From: Calliphora vicina
Taxonomy: Eukaryota > Arthropoda > Insecta > Diptera > Calliphoridae
Assembly: GCF_958450345.1 (NCBI RefSeq)
Contig: NW_027052602.1
Location: 62,001 to 126,000, forward strand
DNA length: 64,000 bases
Direction of reading: 5' to 3'
Positions within the stretch are counted from its first letter, which is position 1, and each line of letters begins with the position of its first letter. The notes beneath the pieces were generated by a model. The model made no database searches and had not been told where the DNA came from. It worked only from the letters and a program-made list of their open reading frames with translations. The position numbers and the translations under genes are program-made. Shown piece by piece: positions 13,701 to 26,174 of the stretch.

Positions 13701-16700
13701 AAGGCCCTAAAGAGCTAGGAAGCTAATTTTTTTTATATTTGGATGGCATGATATTGTAGCTTTCTAACAAAGTATAACTTAAGTAGCTAGCATAAATAGT
13801 ACCCGATATATATGCTGGTATATCGGACATTTTTCGAAAAATGTCCCAAAATTACCCCAGTTTTTAACGACTTCATATAAATCGCAATTTTAAAAGGCCC
13901 TAAAGAGCTAGGAAGCTAAATTTTTTTATATTTGGATTGCATGAGATTGTAGCTTTCTAACAAGGTATAACTTAAGTAGCTAGCATAAATAGTACCCGAT
14001 ATATATGCTGGTATATCGGACATTTTTCGAAAAATGTCCCAAAATTACCCAGTTTTTAACGACTTCATATAAATCGCAATTTTAAAAGGCCCTAAAGAGC
14101 TAGGAAGCTAAATTTTTCTATATTTGGATGGCATGAGATTGTAGCTTTCTAACAAGGTATAACTTAAGTAGCTAGCATAAATAGTACCCGATATATATGC
14201 GGGTATACCCCAGTTTTTAACGACTTCATATAAATCGCAATTTTAAAAGGCCCTAAAGAGCTAGAAAGCTAATTTTTTTTATATTTAAATGGCATGAGAT
14301 TGTAGGTTTCTAACAAGGTATAACTTAAGTAGCTGGCATAAATAGTACCCGATATATATGCGGGTATATCGGACATTTTTCGAAAAATGTTACAAAATTA
14401 CCCCAGTTTTTAACGACTTCATATTAATCGCAATTTTAAAAGGCCCTAAAGAGCTAGGAAGCTAAATTTTTTTATATTTGGATGGCATGATATTGTAGCT
14501 TTCTAACAAAGTATAACTTAAGTAGCTAGCATAAACAGTACCCGATATATATGCGGGTATACCGGACATTTTTCGAAAAATGTCCCAAAATTACCCAGTT
14601 TTTAACGACTTCATATAAATCGCAATTCTAAAGGCCCCTAAAGTGCTAGGAAGCTACATTTTTTTATATTTGGATGGCATGAGATTGTAGCTCTAACAAG
14701 GTATAACTTAAGTAGCTAGCATAAACAGTACCCGATATATATGCGGGTATACCCCAGTTTTTAACGACTTCATATAAATCGCAATTCTAAAGGCCCCAAA
14801 GTATAACTTAAGTAGCTAGCATAAATAGTACCGGATATATATGCGGGTATATCGGACATTTTTCGAAAAATGTCCCAAAATTACCCCAGTTTTTAACGAC
14901 TTCATATAAATCGCAATTCTAAAGGCCCCTAAAGAGCTAGAAAGCTAAATTTTTCTATATTTAGATGGCATGAGATTGTAGCTTTCTAACAGGGTATAAC
15001 TTAAGTAGCTAGCATAAACAGTACCCGATATATATGCGGGCATACCGGACATTTTTCGAAAAATGTCCCAAAATTACCCCAGTTTTTAACGACTTCATAT
15101 AAATCGCAATTCTAAAGGCCCCTAAAGTGCTAGGAAGCTACATTTTTTTATATTTGGATGGCATGAGATTGTAGCTTTCTAACAGGGTATAACTTAAGTA
15201 GCTAGCATAAATAGTACCCGATATATATGCGGGTATATCGGACATTTTTCGAAAAATGTTACAAAATTACCCCAGTTTTTAACGACTTCATATAAATCGC
15301 AATTTTAAAAGGCCCTAAAGAGCTAGAAAGCTAAATTTTTTGATATTTAAATATCATGAGATTGTAGCTTTCTAACAAGGTATAACTTAAGTAGCTAGCA
15401 TAAATAGTACCCGATATATATGAGGGTGTATCGGACATTTTTCGAAAAATGTCCCAAAATTACCCCAGTATTTAACGACTTCATATAAATCGCAATTTTA
15501 AAAGGCCCTAAAGAGCTAGAAAGCTAATTTTTTTTATATTTAAATGGCATGAGATTGTAGGTTTCTAACAAGGTATAACTTAAGTAGCTGGCATAAATAG
15601 TACCCGATATATATGCGGGTATATCGGACATTTTTCGAAAAATGTTACAAAATTACCCCAGTTTTTAACGACTTCATATTAATCGCAATTTTAAAAGGCC
15701 CTAAAGAGCTAGGAAGCTAAATTTTTTTATATTTGGATGGCATGATATTGTAGCTTTCTAACAAAGTATAACTTAAGTAGCTAGCATAAACAGTACCCGA
15801 TATATATGCGGGTATACCGGACATTTTTCGAAAAATGTCCCAAAATTACCCAGTTTTTAACGACTTCATATAAATCGCAATTCTAAAGGCCCCTAAAGTG
15901 CTAGGAAGCTACATTTTTTTATATTTGGATGGCATGAGATTGTAGCTCTAACAAGGTATAACTTAAGTAGCTAGCATAAACAGTACCCGATATATATGCG
16001 GGTATACCCCAGTTTTTAACGACTTCATATAAATCGCAATTCTAAAGGCCCCAAAGTATAACTTAAGTAGCTAGCATAAATAGTACCGGATATATATGCG
16101 GGTATATCGGACATTTTTCGAAAAATGTCCCAAAATTACCCCAGTTTTTAACGACTTCATATAAATCGCAATTCTAAAGGCCCCTAAAGAGCTAGAAAGC
16201 TAAATTTTTCTATATTTAGATGGCATGAGATTGTAGCTTTCTAACAAGGTATAACTTAAGTAGCTAGCATAAACAGTACCCGATATATATGCGGGCATAC
16301 CGGACATTTTTCGAAAAATGTCCCAAAATTACCCCAGTTTTTAACGACTTCATATAAATCGCAATTCTAAAGGCCCCTAAAGTGCTAGGAAGCTACATTT
16401 TTTTATATTTGGATGGCATGAGATTGTAGCTTTCTAACAGGGTATAACTTAAGTAGCTAGCATAAATAGTACCCGATATATATGCGGGTATATCGGACAT
16501 TTTTCGAAAAATGTTACAAAATTACCCCAGTTTTTAACGACTTCATATAAATCGCAATTTTAAAGGGCCCTAAAGAGCTAGAAAGCTAAATTTTTTGATA
16601 TTTAAATATCATGAGATTGTAGCTTTCTAACAAGGTATAACTTAAGTAGCTAGCATAAATAGTACCCGATATATATGCGGGTGTATCGGACATTTTTCGA

Positions 16701-19700
16701 AAAATGTCCCAAAATTACCCCAGTATTTAACGACTTCATATAAATCGCAATTCTAAAGGCCCCTAAAGTGCTAGGAAGCTAGTTTTTTTATATTTGGATT
16801 GCATGAGATTGTCGCTTTCTAACAAGGTATAACTTAAGTAGCTAGCATAAACAGTACCCGATATATATGCGGGTATATCGGACATTTTTCGAAAAATGTC
16901 CCAAAATTACCCAGTTTTTAACGACTTCATATAAATCGCAATTTTAAAAGGCCCTAAAGAGCTAGGAAGCTAAATTTTTTTATATTTGGATGGCATGATA
17001 TTGTAGCTTTCTAACAAAGTATAACTTAAGTAGCTAGCATAAATAGTACCCGATATATATGCTGGTATATCGGACATTTTTCGAAAAATGTCCCAAAATT
17101 ACCCCAGTTTTTTAACGACTTCATATAAATCGCAATTTTAAAAGGCCCTAAAGAGCTAGGAAGCTAATTTTTTTTATATTTGGATTGCATGAGATTGTAG
17201 CTTTCTAACAAGGTATAACTTAAGTAGCTAGCATAAATAGTACCCGATATATATGCTGGTATATCGGACATTTTTCGAAAAATGTCCCAAAATTACCCAG
17301 TTTTTAACGACTTCATATAAATCGCAATTTTAAAAGGCCCTAAAGTGCTAGGAAGCTACATTTTTTCATATTTGGATGGCATGAGATTGTAGCTTTCTAA
17401 CAAGGTATAACTTAAGTAGCTAGCATAAACAGTACCCGATATATATGCGGGTATACCCCAGTTTTTAACGACTTCATATAAATCGCAATTTTAAAAGGCC
17501 CTAAAGAGCTAGAAAGCTAATTTTTTTTATATTTAAATGGCATGAGATTGTAGCTTTCTAACAAGGTATAACTTAAGTAGCTAGCATAAATAGTACCCGA
17601 TATATATGCGGGTGTATCGGACATTTTTCGAAAAATGTCCCAAAATTACCCCAGTTTTTAACGACTTCATATAAATCGCAATTCTAAAGGCCCCTAAAGT
17701 GCTAGGAAGCTAGTTTTTTATATTTGGATTGCATGAGATTGTAACTTTCTAACAAAGTATAACTTAAGTAGCTAGCATAAATAGTACCGGATATATATGC
17801 GGGTATATCGGACATTTTTCGAAAAATGTCCCAAAATTACCCCAGTTTTTAACGACTTCATATAAATCGCAATTCTAAAGGCCCCTAAAGAGCTAGAAAG
17901 CTAAATTTTTCTATATTTAGATGGCATGAGATTGTAGCTTTCTAACAAGGTATAACTTAAGTAGCTAGCATAAACAGTACCCGATATATATGCGGGCATA
18001 CCGGACATTTTTCGAAAAATGTCCCAAAATTACCCCAGTTTTTAACGACTTCATATAAATCGCAATTCTAAAGGCCCCTAAAGTGCTAGGAAGCTACATT
18101 TTTTTATATTTGGATGGCATGAGATTGTAGCTTTCTAACAGGGTATAACTTAAGTAGCTAGCATAAATAGTACCCGATATATATGCGGGTATATCGGACA
18201 TTTTTCGAAAAATGTTACAAAATTACCCCAGTTTTTAACGACTTCATATAAATCGCAATTTTAAAAGGCCCTAAAGAGCTAGAAAGCTACATTTTTTTAT
18301 ATTTGGATGGCATGAGATTGTAGCTTTCTAACAGGGTATAACTTAAGTAGCTAGCATAAATAGTACCCGATATATATGCGGGTATATCGGACATTTTTCG
18401 AAAAATGTCCCAAAATTACCCCAGTTTTTAACGACTTCATATAAATCGCAATTCTAAAGGCCCCTAAAGAGCTAGAAAGCTAAATTTTTCTATATTTAGA
18501 TGGCATGAGATTGTAGCTTTCTAACAAGGTATAACTTAAGTAGCTAGCATAAACAGTACCCGATATATATGCGGGCATACCGGACATTTTTCGAAAAATG
18601 TCCCAAAATTACCCCAGTTTTTAACGACTTCATATAAATCGCAATTCTAAAGGCCCCTAAAGTGCTAGGAAGCTACATTTTTTTATATTTGGATGGCATG
18701 AGATTGTAGCTTTCTAACAGGGTATAACTTAAGTAGCTAGCATAAATAGTACCCGATATATATGCGGGTATATCGGACATTTTTCGAAAAATGTTACAAA
18801 ATTACCCCAGTTTTTAACGACTTCATATAAATCGCAATTTTAAAGGGCCCTAAAGAGCTAGAAAGCTAAATTTTTTGATATTTAAATATCATGAGATTGT
18901 AGCTTTCTAACAAGGTATAACTTAAGTAGCTAGCATAAATAGTACCCGATATATATGCGGGTGTATCGGACATTTTTCGAAAAATGTCCCAAAATTACCC
19001 CAGTATTTAACGACTTCATATAAATCGCAATTCTAAAGGCCCCTAAAGTGCTAGGAAGCTAGTTTTTTTATATTTGGATTGCATGAGATTGTCGCTTTCT
19101 AACAAGGTATAACTTAAGTAGCTAGCATAAACAGTACCCGATATATATGCGGGTATATCGGACATTTTTCGAAAAATGTCCCAAAATTACCCAGTTTTTA
19201 ACGACTTCATATAAATCGCAATTTTAAAAGGCCCTAAAGAGCTAGGAAGCTAAATTTTTTTATATTTGGATGGCATGATATTGTAGCTTTCTAACAAAGT
19301 ATAACTTAAGTAGCTAGCATAAATAGTACCCGATATATATGCTGGTATATCGGACATTTTTCGAAAAATGTCCCAAAATTACCCCAGTTTTTAACGACTT
19401 CATATAAATCGCAATTTTAAAAGGCCCTAAAGAGCTAGGAAGCTAATTTTTTTTATATTTGGATTGCATGAGATTGTAGCTTTCTAACAAGGTATAACTT
19501 AAGTAGCTAGCATAAATAGTACCCGATATATATGCTGGTATATCGGACATTTTTCGAAAAATGTCCCAAAATTACCCAGTTTTTAACGACTTCATATAAA
19601 TCGCAATTTTAAAAGGCCCTAAAGTGCTAGGAAGCTACATTTTTTCATATTTGGATGGCATGAGATTGTAGCTTTCTAACAAGGTATAACTTAAGTAGCT

Positions 19701-22700
19701 AGCATAAACAGTACCCGATATATATGCGGGTATACCCCAGTTTTTAACGACTTCATATAAATCGCAATTTTAAAAGGCCCTAAAGAGCTAGAAAGCTAAT
19801 TTTTTTTATATTTAAATGGCATGAGATTGTAGCTTTCTAACAAGGTATAACTTAAGTAGCTAGCATAAATAGTACCCGATATATATGCGGGTGTATCGGA
19901 CATTTTTCGAAAAATGTCCCAAAATTACCCCAGTTTTTAACGACTTCATATAAATCGCAATTCTAAAGGCCCCTAAAGTGCTAGGAAGCTAGTTTTTTTA
20001 TATTTGGATTGCATGAGATTGTAACTTTCTAACAAAGTATAACTTAAGTAGCTAGCATAAATAGTACCGGATATATATGCGGGTATATCGGACATTTTTC
20101 GAAAAATGTCCCAAAATTACCCCAGTTTTTAACGACTTCATATAAATCGCAATTCTAAAGGCCCCTAAAGAGCTAGAAAGCTAAATTTTTCTATATTTAG
20201 ATGGCATGAGATTGTAGCTTTCTAACAAGGTATAACTTAAGTAGCTAGCATAAACAGTACCCGATATATATGCGGGCATACCGGACATTTTTCGAAAAAT
20301 GTCCCAAAATTACCCCAGTTTTTAACGACTTCATATAAATCGCAATTCTAAAGGCCCCTAAAGTGCTAGGAAGCTACATTTTTTTATATTTGGATGGCAT
20401 GAGATTGTAGCTTTCTAACAGGGTATAACTTAAGTAGCTAGCATAAATAGTACCCGATATATATGCGGGTATATCGGACATTTTTCGAAAAATGTTACAA
20501 AATTACCCCAGTTTTTAACGACTTCATATAAATCGCAATTTTAAAAGGCCCTAAAGAGCTAGAAAGCTACATTTTTTTATATTTGGATGGCATGAGATTG
20601 TAGCTTTCTAACAGGGTATAACTTAAGTAGCTAGCATAAATAGTACCCGATATATATGCGGGTATATCGGACATTTTTCGAAAAATGTTACAAAATTACC
20701 CCAGTTTTTAACGACTTCATATAAATCGCAATTTTAAAAGGCCCTAAAGAGCTAGAAAGCTAAATTTTTTGATATTTAAATATCATGAGATTGTAGCTTT
20801 CTAACAAGGTATAACTTAAGTAGCTAGCATAAATAGTACCCGATATATATGCGGGTGTATCGGACATTTTTCGAAAAATGTCCCAAAATTACCCCAGTAT
20901 TTAACGACTTCATATAAATCGCAATTCTAAAGGCCCCTAAAGTGCTAGGAAGCTAGTTTGTTTATATTTGGATTGCATGAGATTGTCGCTTTCTAACAAG
21001 GTATAACTTAAGTAGCTAGCATAAACAGTACCCGATATATATGCGGGTATATCGGACATTTTTCGAAAAATGTCCCAAAATTACCCAGTTTTTAACGACT
21101 TCATATAAATCGGAATTTTAAAAGGCCCTAAAGAGCTAGGAAGCTAAATTTTTTTATATTTGGATGGCATGATATTGTAGCTTTCTAACAAAGTATAACT
21201 TAAGTAGCTAGCATAAATAGTACCCGATATATATGCTGGTATATCGGACATTTTTCGAAAAATGTCCCAAAATTACCCCAGTTTTTAACGACTTCATATA
21301 AATCGCAATTTTAAAAGGCCCTAAAGAGCTAGGAAGCTAATTTTTTTTATATTTGGATTGCATGAGATTGTAGCTTTCTAACAAGGTATAACTTAAGTAG
21401 CTAGCATAAATAGTACCCGATATATATGCTGGTATATCGGACATTTTTCGAAAAATGTCCCAAAATTACCCAGTTTTTAACGACTTCATATAAATCGCAA
21501 TTTTAAAAGGCCCTAAAGAGCTAGGAAGCTAAATTTTTCTATATTTGGATGGCATGAGATTGTAGCTTTCTAACAAGGTATAACTTAAGTAGCTAGCATA
21601 AATAGTACCCGATATATATGCGGGTATACCCCAGTTTTTAACGACTTCATATAAATCGCAATTTTAAAAGGCCCTAAAGAGCTAGAAAGCTAATTTTTTT
21701 TATATTTAAATGGCATGAGATTGTAGCTTTCTAACAAAGTATAACTTAAGTAGCTAGCATAAACAGTACCCGATATATATGCGGGTATATCGGACATTTT
21801 TCGAAAAATGTCCCAAAATTACCCAGTTTTTAACGACTTCATATAAATCGCAATTTTAAAAGGCCCTAAAGAGCTAGGAAGCTAATTTTTTTTATATTTG
21901 GATGGCATGATATTGTAGCTTTCTAACAAAGTATAACTTAAGTAGCTAGCATAAATAGTACCCGATATATATGCTGGTATATCGGACATTTTTCGAAAAA
22001 TGTCCCAAAATTACCCCAGTTTTTAACGACTTCATATAAATCGCAATTTTAAAAGGCCCTAAAGAGCTAGGAAGCTAAATTTTTTTATATTTGGATTGCA
22101 TGAGATTGTAGCTTTCTAACAAGGTATAACTTAAGTAGCTAGCATAAATAGTACCCGATATATATGCGGGTATACCCCAGTTTTTAACGACTTCATATAA
22201 ATCGCAATTTTAAAAGGCCCTAAAGAGCTAGAAAGCTAATTTTTTTTATATTTAAATGGCATGAGATTGTAGCTTTCTAACAAAGTATAACTTAAGTAGC
22301 TAGCATAAACAGTACCCGATATATATGCGGGTATATCGGACATTTTTCGAAAAATGTCCCAAAATTACCCAGTTTTTAACGACTTCATATAAATCGCAAT
22401 TTTAAAAGGCCCTAAAGAGCTAGGAAGCTAATTTTTTTTATATTTGGATGGCATGATATTGTAGCTTTCTAACAAAGTATAACTTAAGTAGCTAGCATAA
22501 ATAGTACCCGATATATATGCTGGTATATCGGACATTTTTCGAAAAATGTCCCAAAATTACCCCAGTTTTTAACGACTTCATATAAATCGCAATTTTAAAA
22601 GGCCCTAAAGAGCTAGGAAGCTAAATTTTTTTATATTTGGATTGCATGAGATTGTAGCTTTCTAACAAGGTATAACTTAAGTAGCTAGCATAAATAGTAC

Positions 22701-23812
22701 CCGATATATATGCTGGTATATCGGACATTTTTCGAAAAATGTCCCAAAATTACCCAGTTTTTAACGACTTCATATAAATCGCAATTTTAAAAGGCCCTAA
22801 AGAGCTAGGAAGCTAAATTTTTCTATATTTGGATGGCATGAGATTGTAGCTTTCTAACAAGGTATAACTTAAGTAGCTAGCATAAATAGTACCCGATATA
22901 TATGCGGGTATACCCCAGTTTTTAACGACTTCATATAAATCGCAATTTTAAAAGGCCCTAAAGAGCTAGAAAGCTAATTTTTTTTATATTTAAGTAGCTG
23001 GCATAAATAGTACCCGATATATATGCGGGTATATCGGACATTTTTCGAAAAATGTTACAAAATTACCCCAGTTTTTAACGACTTCATATTAATCGCAATT
23101 TTAAAAGGCCCTAAAGAGCTAGGAAGCTAAATTTTTTTATATTTGGATGGCATGATATTGTAGCTTTCTAACAAAGTATAACTTAAGTAGCTAGCATAAA
23201 CAGTACCCGATATATATGCGGGTATACCGGACATTTTTCGAAAAATGTCCCAAAATTACCCAGTTTTTAACGACTTCATATAAATCGCAATTCTAAAGGC
23301 CCCTAAAGTGCTAGGAAGCTACATTTTTTTATATTTGGATGGCATGAGATTGTAGCTCTAACAAGGTATAACTTAAGTAGCTAGCATAAACAGTACCCGA
23401 TATATATGCGGGTATACCCCAGTTTTTAACGACTTCATATAAATCGCAATTCTAAAGGCCCCAAAGTATAACTTAAGTAGCTAGCATAAATAGTACCGGA
23501 TATATATGCTGGTATATCGGACATTTTTCGAAAAATGTCCCAAAATTACCCCAGTTTTTAACGACTTCATATAAATCGCAATTCTAAAGGCCCCTAAAGA
23601 GCTAGAAAGCTAAATTTTTCTATATTTAGATGGCATGAGATTGTAGCTTTCTAACAAGGTATAACTTAAGTAGCTAGCATAAACAGTACCCGATATATAT
23701 GCGGGCATACCGGACATTTTTCGAAAAATGTCCCAAAATTACCCCAGTTTTTAACGACTTCATATAAATCGCAATTCTAAAGGCCCCTAAAGTGCTAGGA
23801 AGCTACATTTTT
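10738..23812 (+). repeat. Satellite array, block 3
   Basis: Thirteen kilobases of head-to-tail satellite mixing full and palindrome-less monomers. Recognisable variants (TTTTTTGATATTTAAATATC, GCGGGCATACCGG, TGTAGGTTTC, and the fused junction AAGGCCCCAAAGTATAAC near 14798, 16051 and 23459) recur in blocks, showing higher-order duplication. Orientation is the same as in all other blocks. No gene is seen. Confidence 0.97.
16081..20760 (+). repeat. 2280-bp higher-order tandem duplication
   Basis: Positions 16201 and 18481, 16561 and 18841 (the rare TAAAGGGCCC variant), and 18241 and 20521 all pair at offset 2280. I saw only scattered differences, such as one extra T near 17106. Similarity is lost upstream of about 16070 and beyond 20760. 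Confidence 0.85.
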
Positions 23813-23824
23813 ATACCCTCCACC
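23813..23824 (+). repeat. Left subterminal inverted repeat of Helentron-like element
   Basis: ATACCCTCCACC matches the reverse complement of 26141-26152 exactly (12 of 12). Confidence 0.8.
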
Positions 23825-23952
23825 ACCATAAGTGGTGAATGAGGGTATATATAAGTTTGTCATTCCGTGTGTAACATTGAGAAATATTCATCTGAGACCC
23901 AACAAAGTATATATATTATTGATCCTTATGAAATTCTAAGTCGATTGAGCCA

Positions 23953-23993
23953 TGTCCGTCTGTCTGTCCGTCTGTCCGTCTGTCCGTCTGTGT
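23953..23993. repeat. GTCY microsatellite inside Helentron-like element
   Basis: TGTCCGTCTGTCTGTCCGTC and similar units, about ten imperfect GTCC/GTCT copies. It is the short, interrupted counterpart of the very long TGTC arrays at 1-1103 and 2684-3100. Confidence 0.9.
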
Positions 23994-24290
23994 AAAACAC
24001 GCTCACGTCCAAAATACGCAAACAAACTTAGTACAGTTGCAAGAAAAATGTTTATTATTGTCCTAAGCAGTTTGGTATTGAAAATCAGCGAAATCGGTAC
24101 AGTGGAACCAAAGTTATGAATGAAAATGTGGGACAACCTCAAAAAAAAATTGATAATTTTCACATATTTTTGGAAATTTTTTGTAAATATATTGCAGCTA
24201 ATATCATAAAATTTTGCACTCGTTACTTTTATGATAAAAGGAGTAACTATGGTCAAAATTATAAGAATCGGTTCATGATTTCTCCTAGCC

Positions 24291-25320
24291 CCCATACAAA
24301 TTTCTTACCGAAATATGGTTCTATGGTCTATAAATGCCTACTGAATAGGAATATCCACATAAAATTCAGCAAAAATAAGTTTCGTGATAAAAGAAATTAT
24401 ACTACAAAATTTTTCGTGGATCGGCCCATATTTGACCATAGCCCCCATATAAAGTACACTTCCGAAAATCTCTTAAATAAGCATAAATGTCTTATAAATA
24501 TCGCTATCAAGTTGAAATTCGACATGAATAATCCCCATATATACCAAAATCGCTGTACCTAATTCTATGAAGATCGGCCGATAATTGGTTATAGGTCCCA
24601 TATAAGGACCACTTCCGAAAAACACATTAACCTACATAAATATCTAAAAAATATCAATATCAAAACAAAATTTCACACACATCCATAGTTTATATTTAGA
24701 AATCATACTACTGGATTTTGTGAATATCGGTCCATATTTGACCATAGCTCCCATATAAGGCCCACTTCCAAAAATCAGTTAAGTACTCATAAATCTCTTA
24801 TAAATACATTTATCATGCTAAAATTCTACAAAAATAATACGCATATATATAGATATCACTGTACCAAATTTTATGCAGATTGGCCGATAATTGGTCATAG
24901 CTCCCCTATAAGGCCCATTTCCGAAAAAAGATATTAACCTTAAAAAATATTAAAAACATATCGATATCAAAATGAAATTACGCACAGATCCAGTAATTTG
25001 AATCCAGTAATCATACTTCTGGATTTTGTGAATATCGGTCCATATTTAACCATAGCTCCCATATAAGGTCCACTCCCGAAAATCACTAATATCCTCATAA
25101 ATTTCTTACAAATATAGTTATCAGGTTGAAATTCAAAACAAATTTATTCAATATATACAAAAATCGATGTACCAAATTTGATGATGATAGGCCCATAATT
25201 GGTCATAACCTCCATATAAGAACTTCTTCAGGAAAACACATTACCTGCACAAATATCCATAAAAATCTACAATACTACAAGATTTTTTAAATATTGGTGC
25301 ATAATTCGGCATAGCTCCCA
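24291..25320 (+). repeat. Diverged tandem repeats of about 153 bp (306-bp dimers) inside the Helentron-like element
   Basis: The anchor CCCATATAAGG and variants recur at 24291, 24444, 24597, 24750, 24903, 25058 and 25211, giving spacings of 153, 153, 153, 153, 155 and 153. A truncated unit is anchored at 25317. The sequence before the anchor alternates between a CCATATTTGACCATAGC type and a CGATAATTGGTCATAGC type, so the underlying unit is a dimer of about 306 bp. Related but more decayed units appear to extend to about 25580. Confidence 0.85.
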
Positions 25321-25836
25321 CATAAGGTCCACTCTTGTTAATAGCGTTGTTTATATGAAATTCTACAAAAATAACCCTTAAATACTTAGGACCATAATAG
25401 GTCATAGCATCACCAAAATAGTACACAGATCAGTAATTTATATTCAAAAATCATAATACTGAATTTTGTGAATATTGGTCCATAATTGGCCACAGCTCTC
25501 ATATAAATACATAAAAATCACGTAAAAATATTTTATGACAATCGAATCATAATAGGTCATAGCTCCCGCATAAGTCCGACAACCAATTATTTTGAAATTT
25601 GACCACATATATTTGTATACCCTTTTTTATACTCTGTTTCTTCGCTTGTGGTTAAAAGGGAAAAATGTTGATCCAAACATATTAACTAATTATTAAGCAT
25701 ATAAATTGTTAAATTTCATTTCATGAGGTCCAGACTTAAACTCGACAACACTTCCCCTTTGCGCATGTGAAATTTCATTAAAATCGGACTAAGGGTTTAG
25801 AAGTTACAGATTTATTTCCCACTTTTTTTTTCTCAT

Positions 25837-26061
25837 ACCACTGTGCGCCACTTTGACACACAGATATTTTAGATCATTTAACTCAGTTCCAACAAACTGT
25901 TTACGGTTACCTATGTAAGAAAATAATAATTTACACGAAGATTTAGAAAAATTAAATTTAGACGACAATTTCTCAATTAAAAGACAATAATTAACTGTGT
26001 CAAACGTTGTAATAGGAATTTCAGTTATAAATAACTGAATTAGATGCAATTTTTTGTACAT
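25837..26061 (-). pseudogene. Non-LTR retrotransposon reverse-transcriptase fragment
   Basis: The minus-strand translation contains FDTVNYCLLIEKL, then KLLFSYIGNRKQFV. This matches the AFDTV...LL.KL...W..SYL.NR.Q.V block of reverse transcriptases of jockey/CR1-like non-LTR retrotransposons, the region between the first catalytic Asp motif and the GVPQGS motif. Only about 75 residues remain; upstream (residues 1-18 of the frame) and downstream the similarity is lost and no FADD-type active site is present. It lies antisense inside the right end of the Helentron-like element, just after an unidentified repeat-like stretch (about 25720-25860). I read it as a dead fragment captured by, or nested in, that element. 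Confidence 0.65.
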
Positions 26062-26140
26062 TTGAAATAAAATATCTACTGCATAAACTAGTCTTTCTAA
26101 AAATTGTTATATTATTTCAGCTTTTATACCATCATATTTA

Positions 26141-26152
26141 GGTGGAGGGTAT
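26141..26152 (+). repeat. Right subterminal inverted repeat of Helentron-like element
   Basis: GGTGGAGGGTAT, exact reverse complement of 23813-23824. The same place in copies A and B reads GGTGAAGGGTAT. Confidence 0.8.
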
Positions 26153-26157
26153 TTAAG

Positions 26158-26174
26158 ATTCGGCACGGCCGAAT
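26158..26174 (+). other. 3' terminal hairpin of Helentron-like element
   Basis: ATTCGGC, loop ACG, GCCGAAT; 7-bp perfect stem 16 nt before CTTG at the right end. Copies A and B have loop ACA, so this insertion belongs to a slightly different sub-lineage. Confidence 0.8.

Noticed and set aside
23936..25426. ORFs of 61 to 148 codons inside the Helentron-like element
   Set aside because: They are AT-rich chance frames through the GTCY tract and the 153-bp repeats, with no recognisable domain.
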